Part shown: in pieces, positions 6,455-14,267 of the stretch
Position numbering within the stretch: position 1 is the first letter of the stretch
How the letters are laid out: every line of letters starts with the position of its first letter
From: JBCCHY01 sp039028495
GTDB taxonomy: Bacteria > Patescibacteriota > Saccharimonadia > Saccharimonadales > VXPC01
Reading direction: 5' to 3'
NCBI GenBank assembly: GCA_039028495.1
Contig: JBCCHY010000016.1
Coordinates: forward strand, 1-21,016
DNA: 21,016 bases
Translations under genes and position numbers: made by a program
The notes under the pieces: model-generated
The model's input: only the letters and a program-made list of their open reading frames with translations
The model's database searches: none
What the model was told of the DNA's origin: nothing

Positions 6455-7072
6455 ATGCCCTCTAGAGCGGAAGCTGACTATGACCCAGGTCTCGATAGAG
6501 ACATACCAGCGATTAAGCTAGTGAGGGGCGTCGTTGCTCTTCCTGAAGAATTCCAGGTGGCTGCACAAACTATTGATGCCCAGTCTGGAATGAAATCGAG
6601 CCTGGAGTACCCGTACATCCCTATAATAGACAGACGGATATTTAGATCTATCTTGCATATTTCAGGTATATATCAAGAGGGAAGATCTGACGAGTATATT
6701 GATCTGTGCGAAGCTTACTGCGCTAGAGTTGGGCACATACCAGCAGAAGTGTCTCTTGCTCCTTCTAGGGAGATAGTGAAGCGTAAGGGTTTCTGGGCAA
6801 TTAGGTTTGATGCAGAGGGTCAAGTGAGGAATGACCGCGCCAACGTATTAGGAGATTTGTGTGAGCTCGCTGGTTTGCCTAGAAAAGATGCGGCCCATCT
6901 ATACATACAGCTCATGGAGAGGAAGTGGGCATATATGAATATCACCCACAGTGAGGGCGGCTCAGTATCCACTGAACCTATAGAAAAGGCTCTAAAGACT
7001 GTACGTGTTAAAAATGGGGCCATAGACTTTGGCTCCATCAAAACAGAAGCTAGGGCTGAAGCGACTATTTAG
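6455..7072 (+). CDS. Hypothetical protein, 205 aa, between nusA and clpC
   Basis: I do not recognise a family. The ATG at 6455 lies 12 bp after the nusA stop with no good ribosome-binding site and no promoter-like hexamer at the leaderless distance, so translation coupled to nusA is likely. The protein is soluble, without signal peptide or membrane segment. The N-terminal half holds short hydrophobic blocks (AIKLVRGVVALP) and a proline/tyrosine-rich stretch near residue 53. The middle (about residues 75-100) has two cysteines in an Asp/Glu-rich helix. A segment near 105-125 has an RKGFWAIRFD strand-like element. The last part is helical and basic. Its stop codon lies within the left arm of the CIRCE operator of clpC. 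Association with NusA in a transcription-related task is possible only by position. Confidence 0.7.
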   Translation: MPSRAEADYDPGLDRDIPAIKLVRGVVALPEEFQVAAQTIDAQSGMKSSLEYPYIPIIDRRIFRSILHISGIYQEGRSDEYIDLCEAYCARVGHIPAEVSLAPSREIVKRKGFWAIRFDAEGQVRNDRANVLGDLCELAGLPRKDAAHLYIQLMERKWAYMNITHSEGGSVSTEPIEKALKTVRVKNGAIDFGSIKTEARAEATI

Positions 7073-7095
7073 CACTCGTTGACATAGAGTGCTAG
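7069..7095. promoter_or_regulatory. CIRCE operator (HrcA binding site)
   Basis: TTAGCACTC (7069-7077), exactly 9 nt, then GAGTGCTAG (7087-7095). This matches the classical CIRCE inverted repeat TTAGCACTC-N9-GAGTGCTAA at 17 of 18 positions. It straddles the -35 box of the clpC promoter, so HrcA binding would block RNA polymerase. No hrcA gene is in the window. Confidence 0.93.
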
Positions 7096-7107
7096 TTTGT
7101 CTACAAT
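7079..7107 (+). promoter_or_regulatory. clpC promoter (leaderless type)
   Basis: TTGACA (7079-7084), a 17-nt spacer, TACAAT (7102-7107). The -35 is perfect and the -10 has one change from consensus. The -10 ends 7 nt before the ATG at 7115, so the mRNA should start at or next to the A of the start codon. The -35 lies in the CIRCE spacer. Confidence 0.9.
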
Positions 7108-7114
7108 AGGCGAC

Positions 7115-9583
7115 ATGAATGACCCTAATGGACAAAACTTCGAGGAGTTTCTGCAGAATTTTACTGATAATGCTCTAAAAAGCCTGCGTTATGCGGATGT
7201 TATAGCTAGTGAGATGGGCGCGGCCTATATAGGTACAGAGCATTTACTGCTCGGAGTGCTCAGGCAGGGTGAATCTATAGGGGCAAAAATGCTGAGTGAC
7301 GCTGGCATCACATTTGACAAAGCACGGCTAGCACTGAATCTCTCCACAAAAACGATGGTAGTAGACCCGACTAGCAAAGGTCTCAGTGAAACAGCCAAGC
7401 TAACACTCAAAATGAGCTGGGATATAGCTCAGGAGTTCAACCAGCCTGTTTGCGGTACTGAGCACATTCTGTTCAGTATTCTCTCTCAAAAAAACGCCCG
7501 CGCAACGGTGCTTCTCAAAGATATGAACGTAGATGTAGCCTCTTTAAGCTCTGAATTTGAGTCACTACTAGGTAAGCAAGCTCAGTCTGGAGGTCCAGCT
7601 GGAGGATCAAAGACCAAACGAAGCCGTAAAGGTAGTGGAGCACTAGATCATTTTGGGACCGACATGACGGATCTCGCCCGTAGCGGTAAATTAGATCCTG
7701 TTGTAGGGCGTGAGCAGCAGATCAGAAGAGCTGTAACAATACTCAACAGACGCAATAAGAACAACCCAGTTCTTATTGGTGAGCCAGGTGTGGGCAAAAC
7801 AGCAATCGTCGAAGGTCTAGCTCAGAAGATTGTTGCAGAGGATGTACCTGACAGTCTGCTCGGCAAGAGGTTAGTCATGCTGGACTTGGCTGGGATGATA
7901 GCCGGGACTAAATACCGTGGTGAATTCGAAGATCGTTTAAAGAAAGTCATGGAAGAGCTGGTTGCTGACGATAGCACGATTATCTTTATTGATGAGCTGC
8001 ATCTGCTGGTTGGTGCTGGTGCAGCAGAGGGCGCTATCGATGCTGGGAATATACTCAAACCAGCTCTCGCACGTGGCAAGATACAAGTAATCGGTGCCAC
8101 AACTACCGCCGAATATACCAAGCACATTGAGAAAGACGCTGCACTAGAGCGCAGATTCCAGCCGATCACCGTACCGGAGACAAATAAGCAGGAGACTCTC
8201 GCTATACTCAGGGGCCTAAAGGAAAAGTACGAGGAGTATCACGGGATCGAGATAGACGACATGATACTGCAGGATACAGTCAATATGGCTCATCGGTATA
8301 TTAATGATCGTTTCATGCCGGACAAGGCCATAGATCTGCTAGATGAATCTGCTGCACACCTACGAGTAGATCGGGGTAAAACTGACCCGAAACTACGTCG
8401 TATGCGTAAAGAACTAGGACTACTAAAGAACCGTATGGACGAAGCTGTCGACAAAGAAGATTACGAGCAGGCAGCCCGCTGCAAGCAACAGATCAAGATC
8501 CTAGAGTCAGAGATGGACAAGATCCCTGCGCCTAAGAAACGGCTTAAACTACTGTCAGATGACATCGCTCACGTCGTCTCGATATGGACAGGAGTGCCCG
8601 TAAAACAAGTTATCAATTCAGAGGCCAAAGCTCTACTGAGTCTAGAAAAACGACTAAGCAAGCACGTTATAGGCCAGGATGAAGCTGTCGAGGCCGTGTC
8701 AAAGGCTATCCGCCGCTCTCGTAGCGGGATTAGCTCATCTAAGCGACCTGTTGGTAGCTTCTTATTCTTAGGCCCGACAGGAGTCGGCAAGACCGAGCTC
8801 GCTAGAGTCCTGGCAACAGAGTTCTACGGTGATGAGAAATCACTTATCAAGATAGATATGAGCGAGTTTGGTGAGCGTCACAATGTCTCTAGGCTTGTAG
8901 GCGCACCTGCAGGCTATATAGGTCATGACGAACCCGGACAATTAACTGAAAAGGTTCGCCGGCAGCCGTACAGCCTAATTCTGTTTGATGAAATCGAGAA
9001 AGCTCATCCAGATGTCTTTAACATGCTGCTACAAATACTCGAGGACGGCGTGCTAACAGATGCCAAAGGCCGCAGCGTTAGCTTTAGTAATACCACGATA
9101 ATTATGACCAGCAACCTCGGTGCTGATAAACTACAAAAAGAGGTCTCCCTAGGATTTAGTGCTACTAGCAAAGCAGATGACAAAGAGCTCCGCAAACTGC
9201 ATGAGCAAAATTCAGAAAAGGTCAAAAAAGAGCTGCGTGAGTTCATGAAACCAGAGCTCATCAATCGCATAGACAAGGTGCTCGTATTCAGAGCCCTCTC
9301 AAAACGCGATATCAAGCGTATTGTCACGGTGCAGCTCAAGGATCTAGAACAGAGGCTACTTGCTCGCAAGCTAGGCATGAAAGTCAGCGCCCAGGTAAAG
9401 ACCTGGCTAGCCGACAAGGGCTACGATACAAAGAATGGCGTACGCCCCTTACGTAGACTCATACAAGAAGAGCTGGAGGATCGTATAGCCGAGAGCCTAC
9501 TTGAGGGTGTGATCCAAGAAGGAGATGTCACTGACATTGGTATTCGTGAGAACCAAGTGGTAGTTAAGAGTACAAAAGAGTAA
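7115..9583 (+). CDS. clpC: ATP-dependent Clp protease ATPase subunit ClpC
   Basis: Hexameric AAA+ unfoldase that feeds substrates to ClpP. 822 aa from the ATG at 7115. A longer frame opens at TTG 7097, but that codon lies upstream of the -10 and cannot be in the mRNA. Domains: N-terminal double Clp repeat (about 10-145), first AAA with GEPGVGKT (about 222-229) and IIFIDELH, a UVR-type helical pair (about 440-465) that marks ClpC rather than ClpA or ClpB, second AAA with GPTGVGKT (about 553-560), and the ClpP-docking LGF loop (679-681). Regulation is by HrcA through CIRCE; the CtsR-McsA-McsB set found with clpC in Bacillus is absent. Stop TAA, with no visible terminator before the next promoter. 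Confidence 0.96.
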   Translation: MNDPNGQNFEEFLQNFTDNALKSLRYADVIASEMGAAYIGTEHLLLGVLRQGESIGAKMLSDAGITFDKARLALNLSTKTMVVDPTSKGLSETAKLTLKMSWDIAQEFNQPVCGTEHILFSILSQKNARATVLLKDMNVDVASLSSEFESLLGKQAQSGGPAGGSKTKRSRKGSGALDHFGTDMTDLARSGKLDPVVGREQQIRRAVTILNRRNKNNPVLIGEPGVGKTAIVEGLAQKIVAEDVPDSLLGKRLVMLDLAGMIAGTKYRGEFEDRLKKVMEELVADDSTIIFIDELHLLVGAGAAEGAIDAGNILKPALARGKIQVIGATTTAEYTKHIEKDAALERRFQPITVPETNKQETLAILRGLKEKYEEYHGIEIDDMILQDTVNMAHRYINDRFMPDKAIDLLDESAAHLRVDRGKTDPKLRRMRKELGLLKNRMDEAVDKEDYEQAARCKQQIKILESEMDKIPAPKKRLKLLSDDIAHVVSIWTGVPVKQVINSEAKALLSLEKRLSKHVIGQDEAVEAVSKAIRRSRSGISSSKRPVGSFLFLGPTGVGKTELARVLATEFYGDEKSLIKIDMSEFGERHNVSRLVGAPAGYIGHDEPGQLTEKVRRQPYSLILFDEIEKAHPDVFNMLLQILEDGVLTDAKGRSVSFSNTTIIMTSNLGADKLQKEVSLGFSATSKADDKELRKLHEQNSEKVKKELREFMKPELINRIDKVLVFRALSKRDIKRIVTVQLKDLEQRLLARKLGMKVSAQVKTWLADKGYDTKNGVRPLRRLIQEELEDRIAESLLEGVIQEGDVTDIGIRENQVVVKSTKE

Positions 9584-9598
9584 AGGACTACGTGCTAC

Positions 9599-9627
9599 TT
9601 GTATTATCATACATAAAGTGATATAAT
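9599..9627 (+). promoter_or_regulatory. Strong promoter of gene 9636 (leaderless type)
   Basis: TTGTAT (9599-9604), 17-nt spacer, perfect TATAAT (9622-9627) with a TGA extension just before it. The -10 ends 8 nt before the ATG at 9636. There is no Shine-Dalgarno sequence. This is the best single example of the leaderless layout here. Confidence 0.85.
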
Positions 9628-9635
9628 ATAACTCT

Positions 9636-10784
9636 ATGAGAATAGAGTACGAATCTGGCAATTACCGACGAACAGTCCGTGGTAAAAAGGACGAGCACGG
9701 CGACGAAATCGGTGTAACTAGAATGATAGATGATACAGGCAGCTCAGATTACTCGTATTGGGTGGACGGCGTATGGTCTAGAGCGGCAAACCACCGGCCT
9801 AGTCTGTTAGTACCCGCTAACAGTCACGACTTTATGGCTACTTTTAATTTGAGCGGAACAGAAGATACGTGTGTAATCGAAGATCACTCTGGCCAAAGAG
9901 GTGCCGAGCTACATGAATGGAATCAGGCAGAGGTTTGGGCAGATATGCCAAGTAGCGTCAGGAAAGCCAACAAAGGATCAAGGGTTATGCAGCTAAGAGG
10001 TGACATAAGAACTTCGGGGGGCATAGATCCTAGCTGGAAGGCACTGTTACCTGCAGCGGCTACCTTCAGCGCTTTCGTGACCTGTGAAATGACTGACCTA
10101 CCTCTAGGCCCCCTTGATGAGCGTTTACGTAGCAAGACTTTTGCAACCCGTAGAGATGTATTAGCAATGATGGGGATCTTGGCTACAGTACCATCACTGG
10201 CTCTTCCTTTGGTAACTCCGTATGGACACGACATGTTTGGCGATAATCTAGCTAACGCCGCTATTGATGGCATGTTCAGGAACACCCCTGGCTTTCTGCT
10301 CAGCCCTAGAGACGACGAGGTTAATCTAAGAGCATCAATAGCACTAAAAAAGATAAAGGCTCAAGAAGCTGGCTCAAGATTCGGTTTTGGCGAAGATGAA
10401 GCTGCTGTCATTATTCATGAGTCGTCAGAATCACTATATGTAGACGATGTAAATGATGGCGCGAGCGCTGCTGATGCAATAATAGAATTCGCAGAGGCCC
10501 AAGAAGCTCTTTCAGATCATGTGTACGAGCAGGGATCAGAAGAATCACATGAAGCGATTGCTGATATGCTGGCCCCTACGTCACTAATAGAGGTGCTTGA
10601 CCCTGAGAGGGGGCTATTTGGCTCTAGAAGGAGTGAAAGAAGACTTGGTGCCACCAGGCTCGTTGAGCACTACAGGAGCCCTACGATAATACATATACTC
10701 AATAAGTGGTCTCCACACGACCTGCTTAATGCCCCTGAGCTACCTGCAGAGTGCTATTTAGGCAACTTGGGTATCAGAGGCTAA
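9636..10784 (+). CDS. Hypothetical protein with internal RR-hydrophobic segment, 382 aa
   Basis: Family not recognised. The N-terminal 130 residues are hydrophilic, with many Asp, Ser and Tyr residues and no signal peptide. Residues about 134-150 are mildly hydrophobic. Residues 171-195 read as TRRDVLAMMG followed by a hydrophobic run (ILATVPSLALPLV), which resembles a membrane segment or a twin-arginine-like patch but lies in the middle of the protein. The C-terminal half is acidic, with HESSES (261-266) and EESHEAI (302-308); these His/Glu clusters could bind metal, but no known motif is matched. The start is fixed by a strong promoter 8 nt upstream. It is a single gene between clpC and the metallopeptidase gene, with no terminator seen on either side. 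No function is assigned. Confidence 0.7.
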   Translation: MRIEYESGNYRRTVRGKKDEHGDEIGVTRMIDDTGSSDYSYWVDGVWSRAANHRPSLLVPANSHDFMATFNLSGTEDTCVIEDHSGQRGAELHEWNQAEVWADMPSSVRKANKGSRVMQLRGDIRTSGGIDPSWKALLPAAATFSAFVTCEMTDLPLGPLDERLRSKTFATRRDVLAMMGILATVPSLALPLVTPYGHDMFGDNLANAAIDGMFRNTPGFLLSPRDDEVNLRASIALKKIKAQEAGSRFGFGEDEAAVIIHESSESLYVDDVNDGASAADAIIEFAEAQEALSDHVYEQGSEESHEAIADMLAPTSLIEVLDPERGLFGSRRSERRLGATRLVEHYRSPTIIHILNKWSPHDLLNAPELPAECYLGNLGIRG

Positions 10785-10807
10785 GCTAAGCTTGTAGCTC
10801 AATTGGC

Positions 10808-10836
10808 TTACATCTTTCAGACTTCGGCTATATACT
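10808..10836 (+). promoter_or_regulatory. Promoter of the 10844-13118 operon (leaderless type)
   Basis: TTACAT (10808-10813), 17-nt spacer, TATACT (10831-10836). The -10 ends 7 nt before the ATG at 10844. It should drive both the HExxH gene and radA. Confidence 0.8.
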
Positions 10837-10843
10837 AATAGCC

Positions 10844-11797
10844 ATGAAGAGGGTTGCAGTTTATCTATTGTTACTTGGTCTGACGGCAGGGCTCAGTATA
10901 TTAATATGGCAAAAGCGCTGGGATATCCATGATTGGGCGGTACTACGTGGGTATGATGCGCCGTCTCAAATAGCCCAGATATCGTCCGATACAGCTTTTA
11001 GTGAGTACGGCGAGAGACTATTCTATGTCAGCAAGCCGAGCCTACTCGGTCCAGAAGAGTTCAATGAGAAGTGTCCTGATCGTGAAAGTTCGATCATATT
11101 AGGTTGCTACGATGGGATTAACATATACGTATATGATGTTAATGACCCCAGGGTCGCCGATGTTGAGGAGGTAACTTCAGCCCACGAGATGCTGCACGCA
11201 GCCTACGACAGGCTAAACGATGAAGAGCTCGCAGAGCTGCGTGAATGGTTACAGATTGCTTGGGATAATGTTGACAATCAAAGGGTTCTGGACAGCATAC
11301 AGTCCTACGTCGACGGCGGTATAGAGGACATTTACAACGAAGTCCACTCCATAGTCGGTACGGAGGTGCGCGATATACCGGACTATCTAGAAGACCACTA
11401 TGCGCAGTTCTTTACTGATAGAACTGTTGTTGTGGCTATGAGCGAAGGCTACGAGAGCGTATTCGTAGAGATAGAAGAAGCATCAGAAAAACTCAGATCT
11501 CAGCTCTCAGTACTAAAAATTGAGATAGATACCGGCCAAGCAAGACTCAGCGCCCGCTCAGTCGAGATAAACACGAATAAAGTGCAGCTCGACTCCCTGC
11601 TTGCATCTGGCCAAATCGAGCAGTACAACGATCTTGTGCCAGCGTACAATGATTCGATCGAGACTTATAATAGAGATGTAGCGTCTATGCGTGCCCGCAT
11701 AAAGGAGTACAACGAACTAGTGTTTGAGCTCAACAGATTGTCCGTAGAAAACAACGCTATCTATACAGCTATAGATAGTAACCCGGAGGAACTCTAG
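10844..11797 (+). CDS. Membrane-anchored putative HExxH metallopeptidase with coiled coil
   Basis: Seen: a short basic N-terminus and one membrane segment (about residues 4-22, an uncleaved signal anchor), so the bulk should face outside. Then comes a globular part with a cysteine pair (C77, C88), a zinc-type motif HEMLH (114-118) in a helical setting, and a later NEVHSIVGTE (165-174) that could give the third ligand. Residues about 205-305 are a long Glu/Lys/Leu-rich heptad-like region, likely coiled coil. I cannot assign a peptidase family; the Gly/Ala-rich context AHEMLHAAYD agrees with a gluzincin-like active site. An outside wall- or protein-processing role is inference. radA follows with the stop and start 1 bp apart, so they are co-transcribed. 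The start is set by the promoter 7 nt upstream. Confidence 0.72.
   Translation: MKRVAVYLLLLGLTAGLSILIWQKRWDIHDWAVLRGYDAPSQIAQISSDTAFSEYGERLFYVSKPSLLGPEEFNEKCPDRESSIILGCYDGINIYVYDVNDPRVADVEEVTSAHEMLHAAYDRLNDEELAELREWLQIAWDNVDNQRVLDSIQSYVDGGIEDIYNEVHSIVGTEVRDIPDYLEDHYAQFFTDRTVVVAMSEGYESVFVEIEEASEKLRSQLSVLKIEIDTGQARLSARSVEINTNKVQLDSLLASGQIEQYNDLVPAYNDSIETYNRDVASMRARIKEYNELVFELNRLSVENNAIYTAIDSNPEEL
11785..11790 (+). promoter_or_regulatory. radA Shine-Dalgarno sequence
   Basis: GGAGGA lies 8 nt before the radA ATG at 11799, inside the last codons of the upstream gene. It shows that internal operon genes here use classical ribosome binding, whereas first genes do not. Confidence 0.8.
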
Positions 11798-11798
11798 G

Positions 11799-13118
11799 AT
11801 GGGCTCAAAAAAGAAACCAGAATACGTATGTCTCTCGTGTGGGGCACATACTAATGCGTGGAGCGGGAAGTGTTTTTCGTGCGGCGAATGGGACACGCTA
11901 GAACAAGTAGCAGGACATGGCTCGGCAGACGCTAAGCTGGGTGCAGGTAACAGTCTGATGGTCAGTCAAATGAGTAGCTCAAAGTCTGATAAGAGTGAGC
12001 AGAGAATGCAGCTCAAGATGAAAGAGATCAACACGTTACTCGGCGGCGGTCTTGTCACGGGGTCAGTTCTGCTCATTGCTGGGCAGCCAGGTGTAGGCAA
12101 GAGCACTCTACTTTTACAAGTAGCTGATGCGGTTAACGCAGATAAAAAAGTACTCTACGTAAGTGGCGAGGAGTCTGAGCATCAGGTCTCTAGCCGCTTC
12201 CAGCGACTAGGACTAAAGTCTACAAATATCGATATTGTATCCAGCAACTCGGCTGATGATATTGCTTCTACATTTGCAGGTGGGGACTACGGTCTAGTGA
12301 TCGTAGACTCTATCCAGACTGTTTCTACATCAACAGTTACTAGTGCCCAGGGTGGGGTTTCTCAGATAGTTAACTCAACCAACATCCTCGTGCAGGCCGC
12401 AAAAAGAAGCAACACGAGCATGGTCCTCGTTGGTCACGTGACAAAAGAAGGCACAATTGCGGGGCCGAAGCTACTAGAACACGTTGTTGATGTGGTGCTC
12501 CAGCTAGAAGGTGACAAATTCGCTGGCTACAAACTACTCAGAACCACCAAGAACCGCTATGGTTCAGTGGATGAAGTAGTAGTGATGGAAATGAAGGATA
12601 ATGGTCTAATGCCAGTAGACAATCCTTCAGCTGCGCTACTGGAGGAACGTACAGTAGTCGATGGATCAGTTGTGTTTCCTGCCCTGGAGGGCTCCAAGAC
12701 GCTTTTGGTAGAAATCCAGGCATTGACCAATAAAACAAGTTTTGGCTATCCCAAGCGGACGTCTGTTGGCATAAACAACAACAGACTCAATCTACTAATA
12801 GCTATTTTGGAAAAGCGCACCAAGCTAAAGCTGTCAGAGCATGATGTCTATGTTTCTGTCTCCGGCGGCGTCACTATCAGCGAACCAGCAGTAGATCTAG
12901 CAGTGTGCATGGCTATAGCCAGTTCAATAAGTGGGTTGGCTCTGCCCAAAGATAGCGTCGTCTACGGCGAACTGGGTCTCGGCGGCGAGATCAGACGAGT
13001 AGTTAGAGCAGAAGCCCGCAATAAGGAGGCCAAGAAATTGGGTTTTAAAACAATCATCGCCCCAACTAAATCCAAACGACTAACGTTGCGCAGTCTTTTA
13101 AATACTCATCTGAAGTAA
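11799..13118 (+). CDS. radA: DNA repair protein RadA (Sms)
   Basis: RecA-related ATPase that helps process recombination intermediates and branch migration. 439 aa, usual size. Seen: N-terminal zinc finger with two CxxC pairs (C11, C14, C25, C28), Walker A GQPGVGKS (95-102), a Walker B-like LVIVDSIQT, the RadA-specific KNRYG motif (251-255; KNRFG in most), and a C-terminal Lon-like domain including SGGVTISEPAVDLAV. It is the second gene of a two-gene unit with the membrane-anchored HExxH protein, an unusual partner. It has its own strong Shine-Dalgarno sequence. The stop is TAA; the next promoter starts within 20 bp. Confidence 0.96.
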   Translation: MGSKKKPEYVCLSCGAHTNAWSGKCFSCGEWDTLEQVAGHGSADAKLGAGNSLMVSQMSSSKSDKSEQRMQLKMKEINTLLGGGLVTGSVLLIAGQPGVGKSTLLLQVADAVNADKKVLYVSGEESEHQVSSRFQRLGLKSTNIDIVSSNSADDIASTFAGGDYGLVIVDSIQTVSTSTVTSAQGGVSQIVNSTNILVQAAKRSNTSMVLVGHVTKEGTIAGPKLLEHVVDVVLQLEGDKFAGYKLLRTTKNRYGSVDEVVVMEMKDNGLMPVDNPSAALLEERTVVDGSVVFPALEGSKTLLVEIQALTNKTSFGYPKRTSVGINNNRLNLLIAILEKRTKLKLSEHDVYVSVSGGVTISEPAVDLAVCMAIASSISGLALPKDSVVYGELGLGGEIRRVVRAEARNKEAKKLGFKTIIAPTKSKRLTLRSLLNTHLK

Positions 13119-13135
13119 GCTTAATTAGGAGACTG

Positions 13136-13141
13136 TATACT
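13136..13141 (+). promoter_or_regulatory. pip -10 box
   Basis: TATACT ends 6 nt before the pip ATG at 13148. No clear -35. An AGGAGA at 13127-13132 is 15 nt from the start, too far to act as a Shine-Dalgarno sequence, and lies upstream of the -10. Confidence 0.55.
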
Positions 13142-13147
13142 TAAGCC

Positions 13148-14077
13148 ATGATAAATAAAAGTGGACACCTAGATGTTGGTGATGGGCATAAGCTGTACTT
13201 CGAGGATTGGGGTAATGCTGAGGCTACTCCAATCTTAAGTTTTCATGGTGGCCCAGGCTCGAACTTTAGCGATAGCCATAAAGGCCACTTCGACCCAAAT
13301 ATACATAGAGTCATATTCTTTGATCAGAGAGGATGTGGCCAGAGCACTCCGTTTGCCTCTACTGATAGTAATACAACAGAGTACACAATCTCAGACGCAG
13401 AAAAACTACGGGAGTATCTGCAGATCCCAAGGTGGCATGTTGTCGGCGGGTCCTGGGGCTCAGCGTTAACACTCATGTACGCTATTGCTCATCCAGATCG
13501 GGTAATAAGCATGATGATATGGGGCGTATACACAATGCGCCAATTCGAGGATGACTGGGTTAATGAGGGCTATCCTAGACACTTCTTTCCAAAAGAGTGG
13601 GCACGTTTTATATCGTTAGTTCCAGAAGCCAACAGAACAGACGGGAACACGGTCATGCAGTATTATGCCGACCAAATGCGTGAGGATGATGCAGAGACCG
13701 CTGAGAAATACGCATACGAGTGGACGCTATGGGAGTCAGTACTGCTAAGTATTGATTATGATCCGAATGAGCTAGAGCAAGAGATAATGGATGACCCTAA
13801 GACTCTTGCTATTGCCCTATTGGAAACTCATTACTTTTTAAACGGATGCTTTGTTGCACCAAACTATATTTATAACAACATAGATAAAATCAAAGACATA
13901 CCCTGCAGAGCTGTACAAGGTAGGTTTGATATGTGTACCCCACCTGAGACGGCCTTAGTGTTGGCTGAGGCGTACGGAGAGAAGTATGAATTGCAGTATG
14001 TTAACTCAGGGCACAACAGGGCCGATCCAGAAATGAAGACAGCCCTGTCCCTCATAGCAAAAACTCACCTAGTTTAG
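13148..14077 (+). CDS. pip: Proline iminopeptidase (alpha/beta hydrolase, S33)
   Basis: Removes N-terminal proline from peptides; cytoplasmic serine peptidase of family S33. 309 aa, typical. Seen: the oxyanion-hole motif HGGPG (33-37), DQRGCGQS (59-66), the nucleophile elbow GGSWGS (Ser102), the acid in GRFDMCTPP (Asp about 261) and the catalytic His in SGHNRAD (about 289). DQRGxGxS together with GGSWGS is characteristic of proline iminopeptidases rather than generic hydrolases. It is a single gene with its own -10 box. It would complement the M13 endopeptidase in peptide use (inference). Its end overlaps a hairpin terminator. Confidence 0.93.
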   Translation: MINKSGHLDVGDGHKLYFEDWGNAEATPILSFHGGPGSNFSDSHKGHFDPNIHRVIFFDQRGCGQSTPFASTDSNTTEYTISDAEKLREYLQIPRWHVVGGSWGSALTLMYAIAHPDRVISMMIWGVYTMRQFEDDWVNEGYPRHFFPKEWARFISLVPEANRTDGNTVMQYYADQMREDDAETAEKYAYEWTLWESVLLSIDYDPNELEQEIMDDPKTLAIALLETHYFLNGCFVAPNYIYNNIDKIKDIPCRAVQGRFDMCTPPETALVLAEAYGEKYELQYVNSGHNRADPEMKTALSLIAKTHLV

Positions 14078-14097
14078 CCAAGGTTGGCGTGAGTTTT
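14060..14097. terminator. Bidirectional terminator-like hairpin after pip
   Basis: AAAACTCAC (14060-14068) pairs perfectly with GTGAGTTTT (14089-14097) over 9 bp. The 20-nt loop holds an inner GCCA/TGGC stem. The flanking A and T tracts allow termination on both strands: four T on the plus strand, five on the minus strand. The left arm lies in the last codons of pip. Confidence 0.6.
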
Positions 14098-14267
14098 GGC
14101 TGTGGTCTCAGTAGCCTATTTAACGTAATACCCCACAGCTAGAAAGCGAGATCTTTTTAGTTACTTGTTCGCTGAAAAGATATTCTTTAATGGTGGGTGG
14201 ATCACCCGAGACAGCTATGTCTGTCCCGGAGTCTAAGGAGGGAGGTATCCTCCATCCTTAAGGGGTT
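14098..14267. other. Non-coding stretch rich in hairpins between pip and the PBP gene
   Basis: No credible ORF. It contains four potential stems in a row: ATCTTTTTAG with CTGAAAAGAT (one G-U pair, 11-nt loop, about 14150-14180), GGGTG/CACCC with a 3-nt loop (about 14195-14207), GACAG/CTGTC (about 14211-14226), and the TAAGGA hairpin at 14234-14260. It is the longest gene-free region of the window. It could be a 3' regulatory end for the PBP mRNA or a small RNA; no known RNA family is recognised, and no promoter is clear. Confidence 0.4.
14234..14260. repeat. Imperfect palindromic hairpin at the 3' end of the PBP gene
   Basis: TAAGGA, one mismatch, GGAGG, loop TAT, CCTCC, mismatch, TCCTTA: 11 paired bases with a 3-nt loop, 7 nt after the PBP stop on the minus strand. 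No T-run follows on either strand, so it is more likely an mRNA 3'-end stabiliser than a classical terminator. Confidence 0.5.

Noticed and set aside
7097..7114. TTG start for clpC six codons upstream
   Set aside because: It is upstream of the -10 box of an excellent promoter and inside the regulatory region; the ATG at 7115 fits.
7822..8169. Long antisense open frames over clpC, and similar ones over nusA and the PBP gene
   Set aside because: They mirror the codon pattern of strongly supported genes, have low-complexity Ser-rich translations and lack starts with promoter or ribosome-binding signals.
14195..14207. TGGATCACC resembles the 3' end of 16S rRNA
   Set aside because: The bases before it do not match 16S rRNA and it is explained as the loop and arm of a small hairpin; a chance match.
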